Below are positions 41,089-49,535 of a stretch of DNA of 64,000 nt, piece after piece (the first letter of the stretch is position 1; every line of letters begins with the position of its first letter). Under the pieces are notes generated by a model, which was given only the letters and a program-made list of their open reading frames with translations, was not told the origin of the DNA and searched no databases. A program made the position numbers and the translations under genes. The stretch lies in NCBI RefSeq assembly GCF_026343335.1, contig NZ_JAPELX010000001.1:4154001-4218000 (forward strand), read 5' to 3'. This DNA is from Streptomyces sp. NBC_00078. Lineage in GTDB: Bacteria; Actinomycetota; Actinomycetes; Streptomycetales; Streptomycetaceae.

Positions 41089-42774
41089 TCACAGCCTCCG
41101 TTGCGCCTCGTACAGGTTGCGGGGGCGGACCGTGTCCGTCGTGGGGTACAGCTCCAGTCGCGAGTGCAGGTCGCCGGGGAAGTCCGGTACGTCGGTCTGG
41201 TCGAACTCCGTGACCTCGTCGACGCCGACCGTCGCGGAGTACGGGGCCAGGCCGTCGAGCTTCACCAGGCCCGCCCTGCCGTTCGTCACACGGATGTTCC
41301 AGTGGGTGAAACGGGCGCCGAAGAGCGGACCGGCGCTCGCGTCGCCTCCGTGGCGGCCGTTGTTGTCGACGGTGATGTCGGTCCGGACGTTGGCGAAGGG
41401 CAGGCCGCGGTGGGAGTCGAAGGTGCCCATCCGCATGTCGCCGCGCGACCAGACGTTGTACGAGGACAGTCCCTCTACGTTGATGCCGTGGAGCTGGGTG
41501 TCCGCGGGGGCCGGCACCGTGCGCTGCTCGATCGTGAAGTCCTCGATGAGGTTGTCGTGCGAGCCCTCGCGGCAGAAGTAGGGGTGGTGCTCGCCGCGGC
41601 CGCCGACCCGGGTGCGGCGCAGGGTGCAGGAGGACGCGGCGACCAGCCCGAAGCCGTTGTCCACGTCACGGACCGTGACGTCGTCCACCCAGCAGTCGTA
41701 GGCACACTGGAGCACGACCCCGTTGTAGCCCTTGTCGAGAAGGTGCGGGGACTGCGGTGTCGGAATCATCCGGAGGGTGAGGCCCTCCACGGCGGATCCC
41801 GTCAACTCCCGTACGTGCGTGGTGAATTGGGGGGACCATTCGGGGCGCAGGTCCAGGGGAAGCGGGCGTTCCAGCGTGACGGTGCGGCCGCGGACGCGAG
41901 CGATGCGTACGGGCCATTCGTAGGGGACGTAGGAGAGGAGTTTGGACTTGTCCTCCCAGTAGTAGGCGGCCGGGCCGGGGCCGCCTCCCGCCATGTGCTG
42001 GAGCAGCGTGTGGGCCGGGTCGTCGGAGAGGCGGAGGAGGACGACCGTGCCCGGGCGCAGAGGGGCGGGGTTCGCGACTCTCACCGTCCATGAGCCCTGG
42101 CGTGCCGGCTCGACGGCCGTCAGGGTCTTCCACTCGTCCCTCTTGTTGCCGGTCCAGCCTTCGAAGGGCCACGTCTGTGCCCTGATGGCGGTGACGAGTG
42201 AGTCCCAACGGGCCTTCGGGGCAAGCCAGATGAGGCCGCCGGCCCAGGACCAGGACGACTTGGTGCCGCCGTAGCGGGAGCCGTAGACGCCGATCAGTTC
42301 GGTGAGATTCTTCGTGGCGTAGAGCGTGGTGCGGCTGCTTCCGGCTCCGCGCAGCACGACGTTGTCGTGGCCGACGCGGATCACGTCGTCGATGCGGAAC
42401 GTGCCCGGCGGGATGGTGACCGTGCCGCCGCCGGCCCTTCCGGCGGCGGCGATGGCACGGTTGATCGCGGGGGCGGAGTCGGTCGTGCCGTCCGCCACGG
42501 CTCCGTAGTCGCGCACGTCGCGCACGTCGGCCACGGCGGCCGAGACGGGGCGGCGGGGGAAGCGCGCCGTCCCGCCCCGGTAGCCGGCCCGGCCGACGTA
42601 CGGGATCTGCGGATGACTGAAGGGGGTGCGGGTGAACTCCCGCCAGAGGGTGGGGACTTGGCCGCCGTGCGAGGGGACCGCGAGGGCGGGTGTCCCGGTG
42701 GTGACGGCGGCCGCCACGGCTGTGGCACCGGTCAGGAGACTCCGTCTGGTCATGCCGTGGTGCGCGTTGCCCAT
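41089..42774 (-). CDS. Tat-exported right-handed beta-helix protein (pectate-lyase-like)
   Basis: The 561-residue protein has a twin-arginine signal, MTRRSLLTGATAVAAAVTTG, so it is exported folded. The mature part starts a pectate-lyase_3-like beta-helix (VRDYGAVADGTTDSAPAINR, GGTVTIPPGTFRIDDVIRVG). It continues with right-handed parallel coils (DNGFGLVAASSCTLRRTRVG). Such proteins bind or cleave polysaccharide; catalytic residues are not assignable by eye. ATG 42774 follows GGAAGGA. An upstream in-frame ATG at 42804 has no such site. A 13-bp palindrome lies just upstream. Confidence 0.85.
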   Translation of the reverse strand: MGNAHHGMTRRSLLTGATAVAAAVTTGTPALAVPSHGGQVPTLWREFTRTPFSHPQIPYVGRAGYRGGTARFPRRPVSAAVADVRDVRDYGAVADGTTDSAPAINRAIAAAGRAGGGTVTIPPGTFRIDDVIRVGHDNVVLRGAGSSRTTLYATKNLTELIGVYGSRYGGTKSSWSWAGGLIWLAPKARWDSLVTAIRAQTWPFEGWTGNKRDEWKTLTAVEPARQGSWTVRVANPAPLRPGTVVLLRLSDDPAHTLLQHMAGGGPGPAAYYWEDKSKLLSYVPYEWPVRIARVRGRTVTLERPLPLDLRPEWSPQFTTHVRELTGSAVEGLTLRMIPTPQSPHLLDKGYNGVVLQCAYDCWVDDVTVRDVDNGFGLVAASSCTLRRTRVGGRGEHHPYFCREGSHDNLIEDFTIEQRTVPAPADTQLHGINVEGLSSYNVWSRGDMRMGTFDSHRGLPFANVRTDITVDNNGRHGGDASAGPLFGARFTHWNIRVTNGRAGLVKLDGLAPYSATVGVDEVTEFDQTDVPDFPGDLHSRLELYPTTDTVRPRNLYEAQRRL

Positions 42775-42809
42775 GTCCGCGCGTCCTTCCATGCGGCTCT
42801 TCATGGATG

Positions 42810-42822
42810 TGAACGACGTTCA
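42810..42822 (-). promoter_or_regulatory. TGAACG-A-CGTTCA palindrome
   Basis: A 13-bp dyad lies 35 bp upstream of the beta-helix protein start. Its style (TGAACG..CGTTCA) resembles LacI-type operators that control carbohydrate genes, though no regulator gene is adjacent. Confidence 0.5.
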
Positions 42823-42951
42823 GATCTGCGTCGGGCGTGAGCATGCCACGGCACCCCCTGGGTGCGGAAGGGGTCGCGCGGGAGTGTCCAGGGATCAGTC
42901 AGCCAGGGGTAAGAGGGAGGTGAGTCAAGGGTGGATCAGATGCGTTCGGGG

Positions 42952-43452
42952 TCAGCCAGTCGGGCGTTGGGTCAGATGCGTGAACGCATCCAGGTTTCGC
43001 GTCGACTCGCCGCGCGCCACCCGCCACTCGTACTCCTTGCGGATCGCGGACGCGAAACCGAGCTCCAGGAGGGTGTTGAAGCTGCCGTCCGCCGCCTCCA
43101 GGACCTGGCCGAGAAGGCGGTCGACCTCCTCGGGGGTGACCACGGACAGCGGGAGCTTTCCGGTGAGGTAGACGTCGCCTAGCCGGTCGACGGCGTAACT
43201 CACGCCGTACAGCTTGAGGTTGCGCTCCAGGAGCCAGCGGTGGACCCCGGGCTCGTTCTCGTCGGGGTGGCGGATGACGAAGGCGTTGAGCGAGAGGGAG
43301 TGGCGGCCGACGAGGAGGGAGACGGTCGTCTTCAGCTTGCGGGTGCCGGGGAGCTGCACGACGTAGTTGCCGGCAGCGGGGCTCTCCCATTCGAGCTCGG
43401 CGTCCTTCAGGACGCTCTCGATGACCTGGGCCGCCTTCTCTGCATCAGCCAT
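42952..43452 (-). CDS. YbjN-domain protein
   Basis: The 166-residue soluble protein has the YbjN fold (type III secretion chaperone-like). It carries PGTRKLKTTVSLLVGRHSLSLNAFVIRHPDEN and VHRWLLERNLKLYGVSYAVD, conserved in actinobacterial members. Its molecular role is unsettled. ATG 43452 lies within the end of mshA (8-bp overlap), so the two are coupled. This mshA-ybjN order is a familiar Streptomyces and Mycobacterium arrangement. Confidence 0.85.
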   Translation of the reverse strand: MADAEKAAQVIESVLKDAELEWESPAAGNYVVQLPGTRKLKTTVSLLVGRHSLSLNAFVIRHPDENEPGVHRWLLERNLKLYGVSYAVDRLGDVYLTGKLPLSVVTPEEVDRLLGQVLEAADGSFNTLLELGFASAIRKEYEWRVARGESTRNLDAFTHLTQRPTG

Positions 43453-44782
43453 GGTGGGAGCGTACGCGACGCCGGTACGACTGCATCGCGGCCGTGTACA
43501 CGTCCGCCGTCGCGGCGGCCGCGGTGTCCCAGCCGAAGGACTGCGCGTGCCGGGCGGCGGCCTCTCCCATACGGGACGCGAGCGTCGGCTCGTCGGCGAG
43601 ATCGCTCAGCACGCGCGCGTAGTCGGCGGGATTGTGGCCTCGTACGAGGAAGCCGGTGTGTCCGTCGCGCACGGCCACAGGGAGTCCGCCCACCGCTGCG
43701 GCGAGCACCGGCGTGCCGGCTGCCTGTGCCTCGATGGCGACCAGGCCGAAGGACTCGCTGTAGGACGGCATGACGAGGACCGAGGCGGCGCGGAACCAGT
43801 CCGCGAGCTGGTCCTGGCCGACGGGCGGGCGGAAACGGACCACGTCCGCGATGCCCAGGCGGGCAGCGAGCTTCTGCAGGCCCTCGGGCTTGGCGAGGCC
43901 GCTGCCGCTGGGGCCGCCGACGACCGGGACGACGATGCGGGAGCGCAGTTCGGGGCGCTCGTCGAGGAGGACGGCGATCGCGCGCAGGAGGATGTCCGGG
44001 GCCTTGAGGGGCTGGATGCGGCCCGCGAAGAGCGGGACGAGCGCGTCCTGCGGGAGGTCCAGGCGGGCGCGGGCCGCCGCGCGGCCGTCTGCGGGGCGGA
44101 AGCGGTCGAGGTTGACGCCGGGGTGGACGACGGCGACCTTGCCGGGATCGGCGGAGTAGTGCCGTACGAGCTCGTCGGCCTCCTCCGCGGTGTTCGCGAT
44201 GAGGCGGTCGGCCGCGGCGACGATCTGGGTCTCGCCGATGACCCGGGCTGCGGGCTCGGGGGTGTCGCCGTCGGCCAGGTTGGCGTTCTTGACCTTGGCC
44301 ATGGTGTGCATGGCGTGCACCAAGGGGGCGCCCCAGCGCTGGGCTGCGAGCCAGCCGACGTGGCCGGAGAGCCAGTAGTGCGAGTGGACGAGGTCGTAGT
44401 AGCCGGGGCGGTTGCCGGCCCAGGCCTGCATCACGCCGTGCGTGAAGGCGCACATCTGGGCCGGGAGCTCCTCCTTGGCGAGGCCCTCGTAGGGGCCCGC
44501 GTCGACGTGGCGGACCAGGACGCCGGGGGCGAGTTCGACGGTCGGGGGGAGGGTCGCCGTGGTGGCGCGGGTGAAGATCTCCACCTCGATGTTGATCGCC
44601 GCGAGGCGTTGGGCGAGTTCCACGATGTAGACGTTCATGCCGCCCGCGTCGCCCGTGCCGGGCTGGTGCAGCGGTGAGGTGTGCACGGAGAGCATCGCGA
44701 CGCGCCGGGGGCGGCGGTGGAGTCGCAGTCGCGGGGGTGCCGGTTGGGAGCGACGCCCGAGCCTGCTGATGTACTGGCTCAC
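43445..44782 (-). CDS. mshA: MshA, D-inositol-3-phosphate glycosyltransferase
   Basis: MshA makes the first mycothiol intermediate by transferring N-acetylglucosamine from UDP-GlcNAc to inositol 3-phosphate. In this 445-residue GT-B protein the N-terminal GT4 loop is GTGDAGGMNVYIVELAQRLA (about residues 42-61). HSHYWLSGHVGWLAA follows, and the C-terminal donor site is SYSESFGLVAIEAQAAGTPV. All match MshA. GTG 44782 follows GGAGGAA by 8 bases. Mycothiol is the main actinobacterial thiol buffer. Confidence 0.94.
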   Translation of the reverse strand: MSQYISRLGRRSQPAPPRLRLHRRPRRVAMLSVHTSPLHQPGTGDAGGMNVYIVELAQRLAAINIEVEIFTRATTATLPPTVELAPGVLVRHVDAGPYEGLAKEELPAQMCAFTHGVMQAWAGNRPGYYDLVHSHYWLSGHVGWLAAQRWGAPLVHAMHTMAKVKNANLADGDTPEPAARVIGETQIVAAADRLIANTAEEADELVRHYSADPGKVAVVHPGVNLDRFRPADGRAAARARLDLPQDALVPLFAGRIQPLKAPDILLRAIAVLLDERPELRSRIVVPVVGGPSGSGLAKPEGLQKLAARLGIADVVRFRPPVGQDQLADWFRAASVLVMPSYSESFGLVAIEAQAAGTPVLAAAVGGLPVAVRDGHTGFLVRGHNPADYARVLSDLADEPTLASRMGEAAARHAQSFGWDTAAAATADVYTAAMQSYRRRVRSHHG

Positions 44783-45229
44783 GTGGCGTTCCTCCTTGTG
44801 CGGGCATGCCTGGGGGAGGGTGTGGGGCGCCCTCCACGGGGGTGCAACATCCAGGGGCAGGTTCCCATTCCGGGCAGGGTGAATTTTGCCGAGGCATTAC
44901 TGGGTGTCGCTCAACCGTTCGAGGCCTCGATGCGTGGGGTGTCCGGTGGGATGCCTGCGGCGGTCTGGGGGTGCGCGTTGCGCGTCTTCGTTGTGGTCGA
45001 CAGGGGGATGCCTGCGGCGGCCTGTGACGGTCTGTGGGGGTGGCCGTTGCGCGTCGGGCTTCGTGGGGGGGCGGGGCCGCGCCGGGGGTGTCCGTCCTCG
45101 GTCGGGCGGTTGCCGTTTCCTGGGGCGGTTGCCGGTGGTGGACGCCCACCGCTGCGGGCGGGCCCCCCGGCACGTCCCCTGCTCGCCGTTGCGCCCGCGG
45201 CCTGTGGGTGACCGCCTAGTCTCGTATTC
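44783..45229. other. Intergenic region with degenerate repeats
   Basis: No gene is supported in these 447 bp. Two imperfect copies of GGGATGCCTGCGGCGG followed by a (G)CGTTGCGCGTC segment start at about 44948 and 45004. The stretch is G-rich on the plus strand. Near its right end TAGTCT (45217-45222) lies 7 bases before the next ATG and is a probable leaderless -10. Confidence 0.55.
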
Positions 45230-46024
45230 ATGACAGCCCGCGCCTCGCACCGCCCCGTGGGGACAGTCACGCGCGGGACCACCAATCCCAATCGGCTACG
45301 GCGTATGGATCGGTGGATCGCCGCCGTGCAGGGGGCCGCGCTGCGGCGGGCCGTCGATCCCGTCGCCGTCGATCTGGGGTACGGGGCGGCGCCCTGGACG
45401 GCCGTTGAGTTGCTGGGGCGGCTGCGCGGCGTTGCGCCGGGGGTGCGGGTGGTCGGGGTGGAGATCGAACCGGTGCGGGTCGCGGCCGCCAAGCCGTACG
45501 AGCGGGACGGTCTTGTCTTCCTGCACGGTGGGTTCGAGATCCCTGTTGCCGGGCGGCCGGTGCTGGTTCGGGCCGCCAATGTGCTGCGGCAGTACGAGGA
45601 GGCCGAGGTCGCCGGTGTGTGGGAGCGGCTGTGTGCGCGCCTTGCGCCCGGCGGGCTGCTGGTCGAGGGAACCTGCGACGAGATCGGGCGCCGGCATGTG
45701 TGGGTCGCGCTCGGGCCCGAGGGGCCGCGGACCGTTACGTTCGCCACCCGGCTCGGCTCCCTGGAACGGCCCTCCGACCTCGCCGAGCGCCTCCCCAAGG
45801 CGCTGATCCACCGCAACGTTCCCGGCGAACCGGTGCACGCCTTCCTGCGCGACTTCGACCGCGCCTGGTCCGCCGCCGCGCCCTACGCCTCCTACGGCGC
45901 CCGTCAGCGCTGGATCCGTGCGGTGCGGGATCTGACGGCCGACTGGCCGGTGACGGACGGGGCCGGGCGGTGGCGGCAGGGTGAAGTGACGGTGGCGTGG
46001 GAGGCGTTGGCGCCCCGGAGCTGA
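45230..46024 (+). CDS. Class I SAM-dependent methyltransferase
   Basis: The 264-residue protein has a SAM-binding core with VAVDLGYGAAPWTAVELLGR (motif I, about residues 46-65) and VVGVEIEPVRVAAAK (acidic motif II). The RMDRWIAAVQGAALRRAVDP N-terminal region is typical of an actinobacterial family found next to mshA. The substrate is unknown. It is divergent from mshA and probably leaderless. Confidence 0.82.
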   Translation: MTARASHRPVGTVTRGTTNPNRLRRMDRWIAAVQGAALRRAVDPVAVDLGYGAAPWTAVELLGRLRGVAPGVRVVGVEIEPVRVAAAKPYERDGLVFLHGGFEIPVAGRPVLVRAANVLRQYEEAEVAGVWERLCARLAPGGLLVEGTCDEIGRRHVWVALGPEGPRTVTFATRLGSLERPSDLAERLPKALIHRNVPGEPVHAFLRDFDRAWSAAAPYASYGARQRWIRAVRDLTADWPVTDGAGRWRQGEVTVAWEALAPRS

Positions 46025-46034
46025 GTGCGGGGCG

Positions 46035-46094
46035 CTGTGTGACGTGCGGGGAACGATCTCCGCGATCTGTTCGTCACACAGGCTGGAGATCGTT
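46035..46094 (+). promoter_or_regulatory. Two interlocked inverted repeats (possible RNA pseudoknot)
   Basis: CTGTGTGACG (46035-46044) pairs with CGTCACACAG (46072-46081). AACGATCTCC (46052-46061) pairs with GGAGATCGTT (46085-46094). Both are perfect 10-bp dyads, and their order is A-B-A'-B', which is pseudoknot topology. The element lies 120-180 bp upstream of the NlpC/P60 gene and just after the methyltransferase stop. Confidence 0.65.
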
Positions 46095-46214
46095 GTGAGG
46101 GGAGAGGGGTAGGGGGAGTCCGACTGGCTCTGTCGTTTTGCGGGTTGGCGTGGCACGATCCTCGGGGTCCGTAAGTTACTGACGGTAAATCAGCTTTGGT
46201 TTGGGGGAAGCCGT

Positions 46215-47282
46215 ATGGGCACGGGCAAGCGCGGACTGGTCGCGACGGCCGTCGCAGTGGTCTGCGCGGTCACAGTGCTGGCCGCACCGGGCACGGCGTT
46301 CGCCAGCCCCGGCCCGAAGCCTTCCGCTTCCTCGACTCCCCTGCCGGACAGGGCCCTTGAGGCCGTCCGCGAGAAGCTCGACAACCTCTACCACGACGCG
46401 GCGGTCGCCACGGACTCGTACAACGCGGCCGAGGAGAAGGCCCAGAAGCAGTCCGCCGCGATCGTCGACCTGGCGGAGAAGATCGTCACGGGCCAGAAGA
46501 AGCTGGACGGGTTGAAGAAGCGAGCCGGTTCCGCGGCCGCCGCCCAGTACCGGAACGGCGGGCTGCCGGACGAGGCCCAGCTTCTGCTCAGCAATGATCC
46601 GCAGGAGTTCCTCGACGGCGCGGGGCGGGTGCTGCAGGGGCAGCGCGCGACCAAGGGCCTGATCGCGGAAATGACCCGCACCCAGCAGGACTTGGAGCAG
46701 TACGCCGCGGACGCCTCCGCCCAGTGGAAGAAGCTGGAGGCGAACCGCAAGGCCAAGGACGCCGCCCGCAAGAAGATCAAGAAGCAGATCGCGGCCGCCG
46801 AGAAGCTCGAGAATCAACTGGCGAAGAAGGAGAAGGAGCGGCTCGCCGGGCTGGAACAGGAGGCCGCCCTCAAGGCGCAGACCACCTGGCTCGACTCCGG
46901 GATTCTGGATGAAATCAGCGGCAAGGCGTCCGCGCAGGGCAAGAAGGCGGTCGGATTCGCCACGGCCCAGATCGGAAAGTGGTACGAGTGGGGCGCCGAG
47001 GGCCCGGACACGTACGACTGCTCGGGGCTGACCTCACAGGCCTGGGCCGATGCCGGTCACGCCATTCCACGCACCTCGCAGGAGCAGTGGAAGCAGCTGA
47101 GGCACATCGACATCAAGGACATGCGGCCCGGCGATCTGGTCATCTATTTCGACGACGCCAGCCATGTCGGGATGTACATCGGCGACGGCGCGATCGTGCA
47201 CGCCCCCCGCCCCGGACGGACGGTGACGATCACGGGCGCGGGGACGATGCCGATCCTCGGGGTGGTGCGACCGGACGCGTAG
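46215..47282 (+). CDS. Secreted NlpC/P60 peptidoglycan endopeptidase
   Basis: The 355-residue secreted enzyme cleaves stem peptides in the cell wall. A signal peptide ends AFA-SP (about residue 31). A long coiled-coil domain follows (about 50-225; Lys/Glu/Ala heptads), typical of RipC/CwlO-like hydrolases that need activation. The NlpC/P60 domain has the catalytic Cys in TYDCSGLTSQAW, His in ASHVGMYIG and a third polar residue in AIVHAPRPG. It should act during growth or septation. Its 190-bp leader contains interlocked dyads that may regulate it. Confidence 0.93.
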   Translation: MGTGKRGLVATAVAVVCAVTVLAAPGTAFASPGPKPSASSTPLPDRALEAVREKLDNLYHDAAVATDSYNAAEEKAQKQSAAIVDLAEKIVTGQKKLDGLKKRAGSAAAAQYRNGGLPDEAQLLLSNDPQEFLDGAGRVLQGQRATKGLIAEMTRTQQDLEQYAADASAQWKKLEANRKAKDAARKKIKKQIAAAEKLENQLAKKEKERLAGLEQEAALKAQTTWLDSGILDEISGKASAQGKKAVGFATAQIGKWYEWGAEGPDTYDCSGLTSQAWADAGHAIPRTSQEQWKQLRHIDIKDMRPGDLVIYFDDASHVGMYIGDGAIVHAPRPGRTVTITGAGTMPILGVVRPDA

Positions 47283-47561
47283 AAACAGGCGGTTCGGGCG
47301 GATGTGTGAGAGGCCCGTCACGTGACCCACGGCACGCGCAACTTCCCGGCAAACGTACGGCGGACGTGACGTTCGTCATTCTCGCCTCAGGCCCCTCCTG
47401 TCCAACTGCGGTACGGATCGCGGCATATGACGCTGGCGCCTCTCCAAGCAGCGTGTCTCACGCCATTCCTTTACGGCACCGCCAGCCGCTATGGTCCCCG
47501 TCGGTGGATCGAGATCTCTCGTCCCACCGTGCCCTCGGGGGGAGGGAAGGAACTCAAGACG

Positions 47562-48878
47562 ATGCCCGTACCCATACCGCGGCAGCGAGCGATCCCGGCC
47601 GTGGAGAGTGGTCAGGCGCAAGCCGCGCAACGAGGCGGCACCTCAACGGACCAGACCCCGCGCAAGGAAGCCACGGTCGACAACCACGCCGCCACCACCA
47701 ACCTGACGCTGCTGCTGATCGAGGACGATCCCGGCGGCGCCACGGTCGTACCCGAACTGCAGGACTCGGCCGGCCGGCCGATCCGCGTCCGCACGGCCCG
47801 CAACCTCACCGAGGCCGCGCGGCTGCTGACCGACGACGTCCACTGCATCCTGCTGGACCTCGCGCTGCCGGCCCCGGGGCGCGGCGATGACGACGAAGAA
47901 CTCGCCGTGCTGAGGCATGTGCTGGAGCTGGCGCCCCGGCACGCCGTCCTCGCGCTCACCGCGTCCGGTGACGCCGAGCGCGGGGCCGAAGCGGTGCGCG
48001 TCGGCGCCCAGGACTACCTTTTCCGGGATGAACTGGACAGTCGGCTGCTGAGCCGGGCGATCCGCTACGCCGTCGAGAGGAAACGTTCCGACACGGCCGA
48101 GCGACGGCTCGCCGAGGGGCGGGTGCGCGCGCAGGAGAACCGCCGCCTGGAGCGAGGGCTGCTGCCCACGCCGCTGCTGGAGGGGTCGTCGCTGCGGTTC
48201 GCCGCGCGGTATCGGCCGGGGCGGTCCCGGGCGCTGCTCGGCGGTGACTTCTACGACGTCGTCCGCACCCCCGACGGCACCGTGCACGCCATGATCGGTG
48301 ACGTCTGCGGGCACGGCCCGGACGAGGCGGCACTCGGCGTGGAGCTGCGCATCGCCTGGCGCGCGCTGACGCTGGCGGGCCTGTGCGGCGACGAGCTGCT
48401 GGGAACCCTGCAGCAGGTACTGGAGCACGAGCGGTCCGACGAGGAGATCTTCGCGACCCTGTGCACGGTGGACATCTCCCCGGACGGCCGCCGCGCCGGG
48501 CTGTGCCTGGCCGGGCACCCGTCCCCGCTGATCGCCCGCCCGGGCCGGACGGCACAGCTGCTGCCGTACGACAACAACGGGCCCGCCCTCGGGCTGCTGC
48601 CGGGCGCCCGCTGGCCGCGGATGCAGGTGGAGCTGGGCCGGGAGTGGAGCCTGATGCTTTACACCGACGGGCTGATCGAGGGCCGGATCGGTGAGGGACT
48701 GGAGCGACTCGGTCAGGACGGCATGGTGGAGATGGTGCGGCGGCAGCTGGCCGCCGGCCTGCGGGGCGAGGAGTTGCTGCGGGCCGCTGTGAACGAGGTG
48801 CGTGAGCTCAATGGGGGCGAGCTGACGGATGACGTCGCGGTGTTGCTGCTGGACCGGGGGCCTGAGCGGGCGGCCTGA
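47562..48878 (+). CDS. Receiver-PP2C (RsbU/SpoIIE-type) phosphatase
   Basis: The 438-residue protein joins a response-regulator receiver domain (about residues 48-165; LLLIEDDPGG, phosphoacceptor in CILLDLALPAP, ALTASGDAERG) to a PP2C/SpoIIE phosphatase domain. The latter carries LLGGDFYDVVRTPDG and MIGDVCGHGPDEAAL, the metal-binding Asp motifs, and LTDDVAVLLLDR. Such proteins dephosphorylate anti-sigma antagonists in partner-switching pathways. No histidine kinase or anti-sigma gene is adjacent. ATG 47562 follows GGAAGGAAC; longer in-frame starts lack such a site. Confidence 0.9.
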   Translation: MPVPIPRQRAIPAVESGQAQAAQRGGTSTDQTPRKEATVDNHAATTNLTLLLIEDDPGGATVVPELQDSAGRPIRVRTARNLTEAARLLTDDVHCILLDLALPAPGRGDDDEELAVLRHVLELAPRHAVLALTASGDAERGAEAVRVGAQDYLFRDELDSRLLSRAIRYAVERKRSDTAERRLAEGRVRAQENRRLERGLLPTPLLEGSSLRFAARYRPGRSRALLGGDFYDVVRTPDGTVHAMIGDVCGHGPDEAALGVELRIAWRALTLAGLCGDELLGTLQQVLEHERSDEEIFATLCTVDISPDGRRAGLCLAGHPSPLIARPGRTAQLLPYDNNGPALGLLPGARWPRMQVELGREWSLMLYTDGLIEGRIGEGLERLGQDGMVEMVRRQLAAGLRGEELLRAAVNEVRELNGGELTDDVAVLLLDRGPERAA

Positions 48879-49071
48879 GCGGGCGGCCTGAGGCGGGGGC
48901 CGGTCCGAGTGGGAGGCTGAGCGGACGGGCTGAGACGGGTGCCCGAGCGGGAAGCCGAACGGGCGCTCGCGCCTTCGGGGACCTACAGGTGCCTTCGGGT
49001 GCCTTCTTCGGGGCCCTTCGGCGTTTCAGGTGCCTTCGGCCTTCCCGGCCGTGTTCGGGCTCCGGGAGGGG
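48879..49071. repeat. Low-complexity intergenic tract
   Basis: Repeated GAGCGGGCGGCCTGAG-like units directly follow the phosphatase stop. Several copies of GGTGCCTTCGG come next (about 48968-49045). No gene is seen. Confidence 0.55.
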
Positions 49072-49422
49072 TCAGCGGCCGCCGTTGTACGGGCCGTAAG
49101 GACCGTCGCTGCTCGATCCCCGGCGGCTTCTGCCGCCACCCGGGAGGCCTCGTAGGGCCGGGCGCACGTCGACCATGTAGACGATGGTGGCGACGAGGCC
49201 TATGACCGGCAGGAACGACAGGATGTCGAAGATCAGGTTCACCACGAAGGCGAGCCCGAGGATGATCAGCCAGAAGGGCTTGGTCTTCTTGTCGGCCGCA
49301 CGGTAGGCGTCCTCACGACGCGTGGCGGCGTCGATCAGCGCGAAGCCGCTGAAAAGGATCAGGGCCATGCTCAGCAGCCACATGAACCCTGCGAACCCCT
49401 GCATCAGCACTACGTCCACCAC
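49072..49422 (-). CDS. DUF2516 family membrane protein
   Basis: The 116-residue protein has three hydrophobic segments (FMWLLSMALILFSGFALIDA, FWLIILGLAFVVNLIFDIL and FLPVIGLVATIVYMVDVRP) and a Gly/Ser/Arg-rich tail. The RREDAYRAADKKTKPFWLI linker is typical of DUF2516. It follows hbhA-like and xre genes in the same direction, the order seen in M. tuberculosis Rv0474-Rv0475-Rv0476. Function is unknown. ATG 49401 is an alternative start. Confidence 0.85.
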   Translation of the reverse strand: MVDVVLMQGFAGFMWLLSMALILFSGFALIDAATRREDAYRAADKKTKPFWLIILGLAFVVNLIFDILSFLPVIGLVATIVYMVDVRPALRGLPGGGRSRRGSSSDGPYGPYNGGR

Positions 49423-49482
49423 CCGACTCGGCTTGTTCCTACGCGGTCACCGTACCCGTTACAACAAGTCGGCTACACGGGG

Positions 49483-49517
49483 AACGGGCCGGGCACCGCA
49501 GTAGTGCCCGACCCGTT
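49483..49517 (-). terminator. Terminator
   Basis: AACGGGCCGGGCAC pairs with GTGCCCGACCCGTT (14 bp, one wobble, 7-base loop) beyond the hbhA-like gene. Confidence 0.82.
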
Positions 49518-49535
49518 ACCGATCACCCGTCCGTG

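Noticed and set aside
46025..46214. A c-di-AMP (ydaO) riboswitch before the NlpC/P60 gene
   Set aside because: The conserved ydaO sequence blocks are not recognisable and the leader is short; the interlocked dyads are different.
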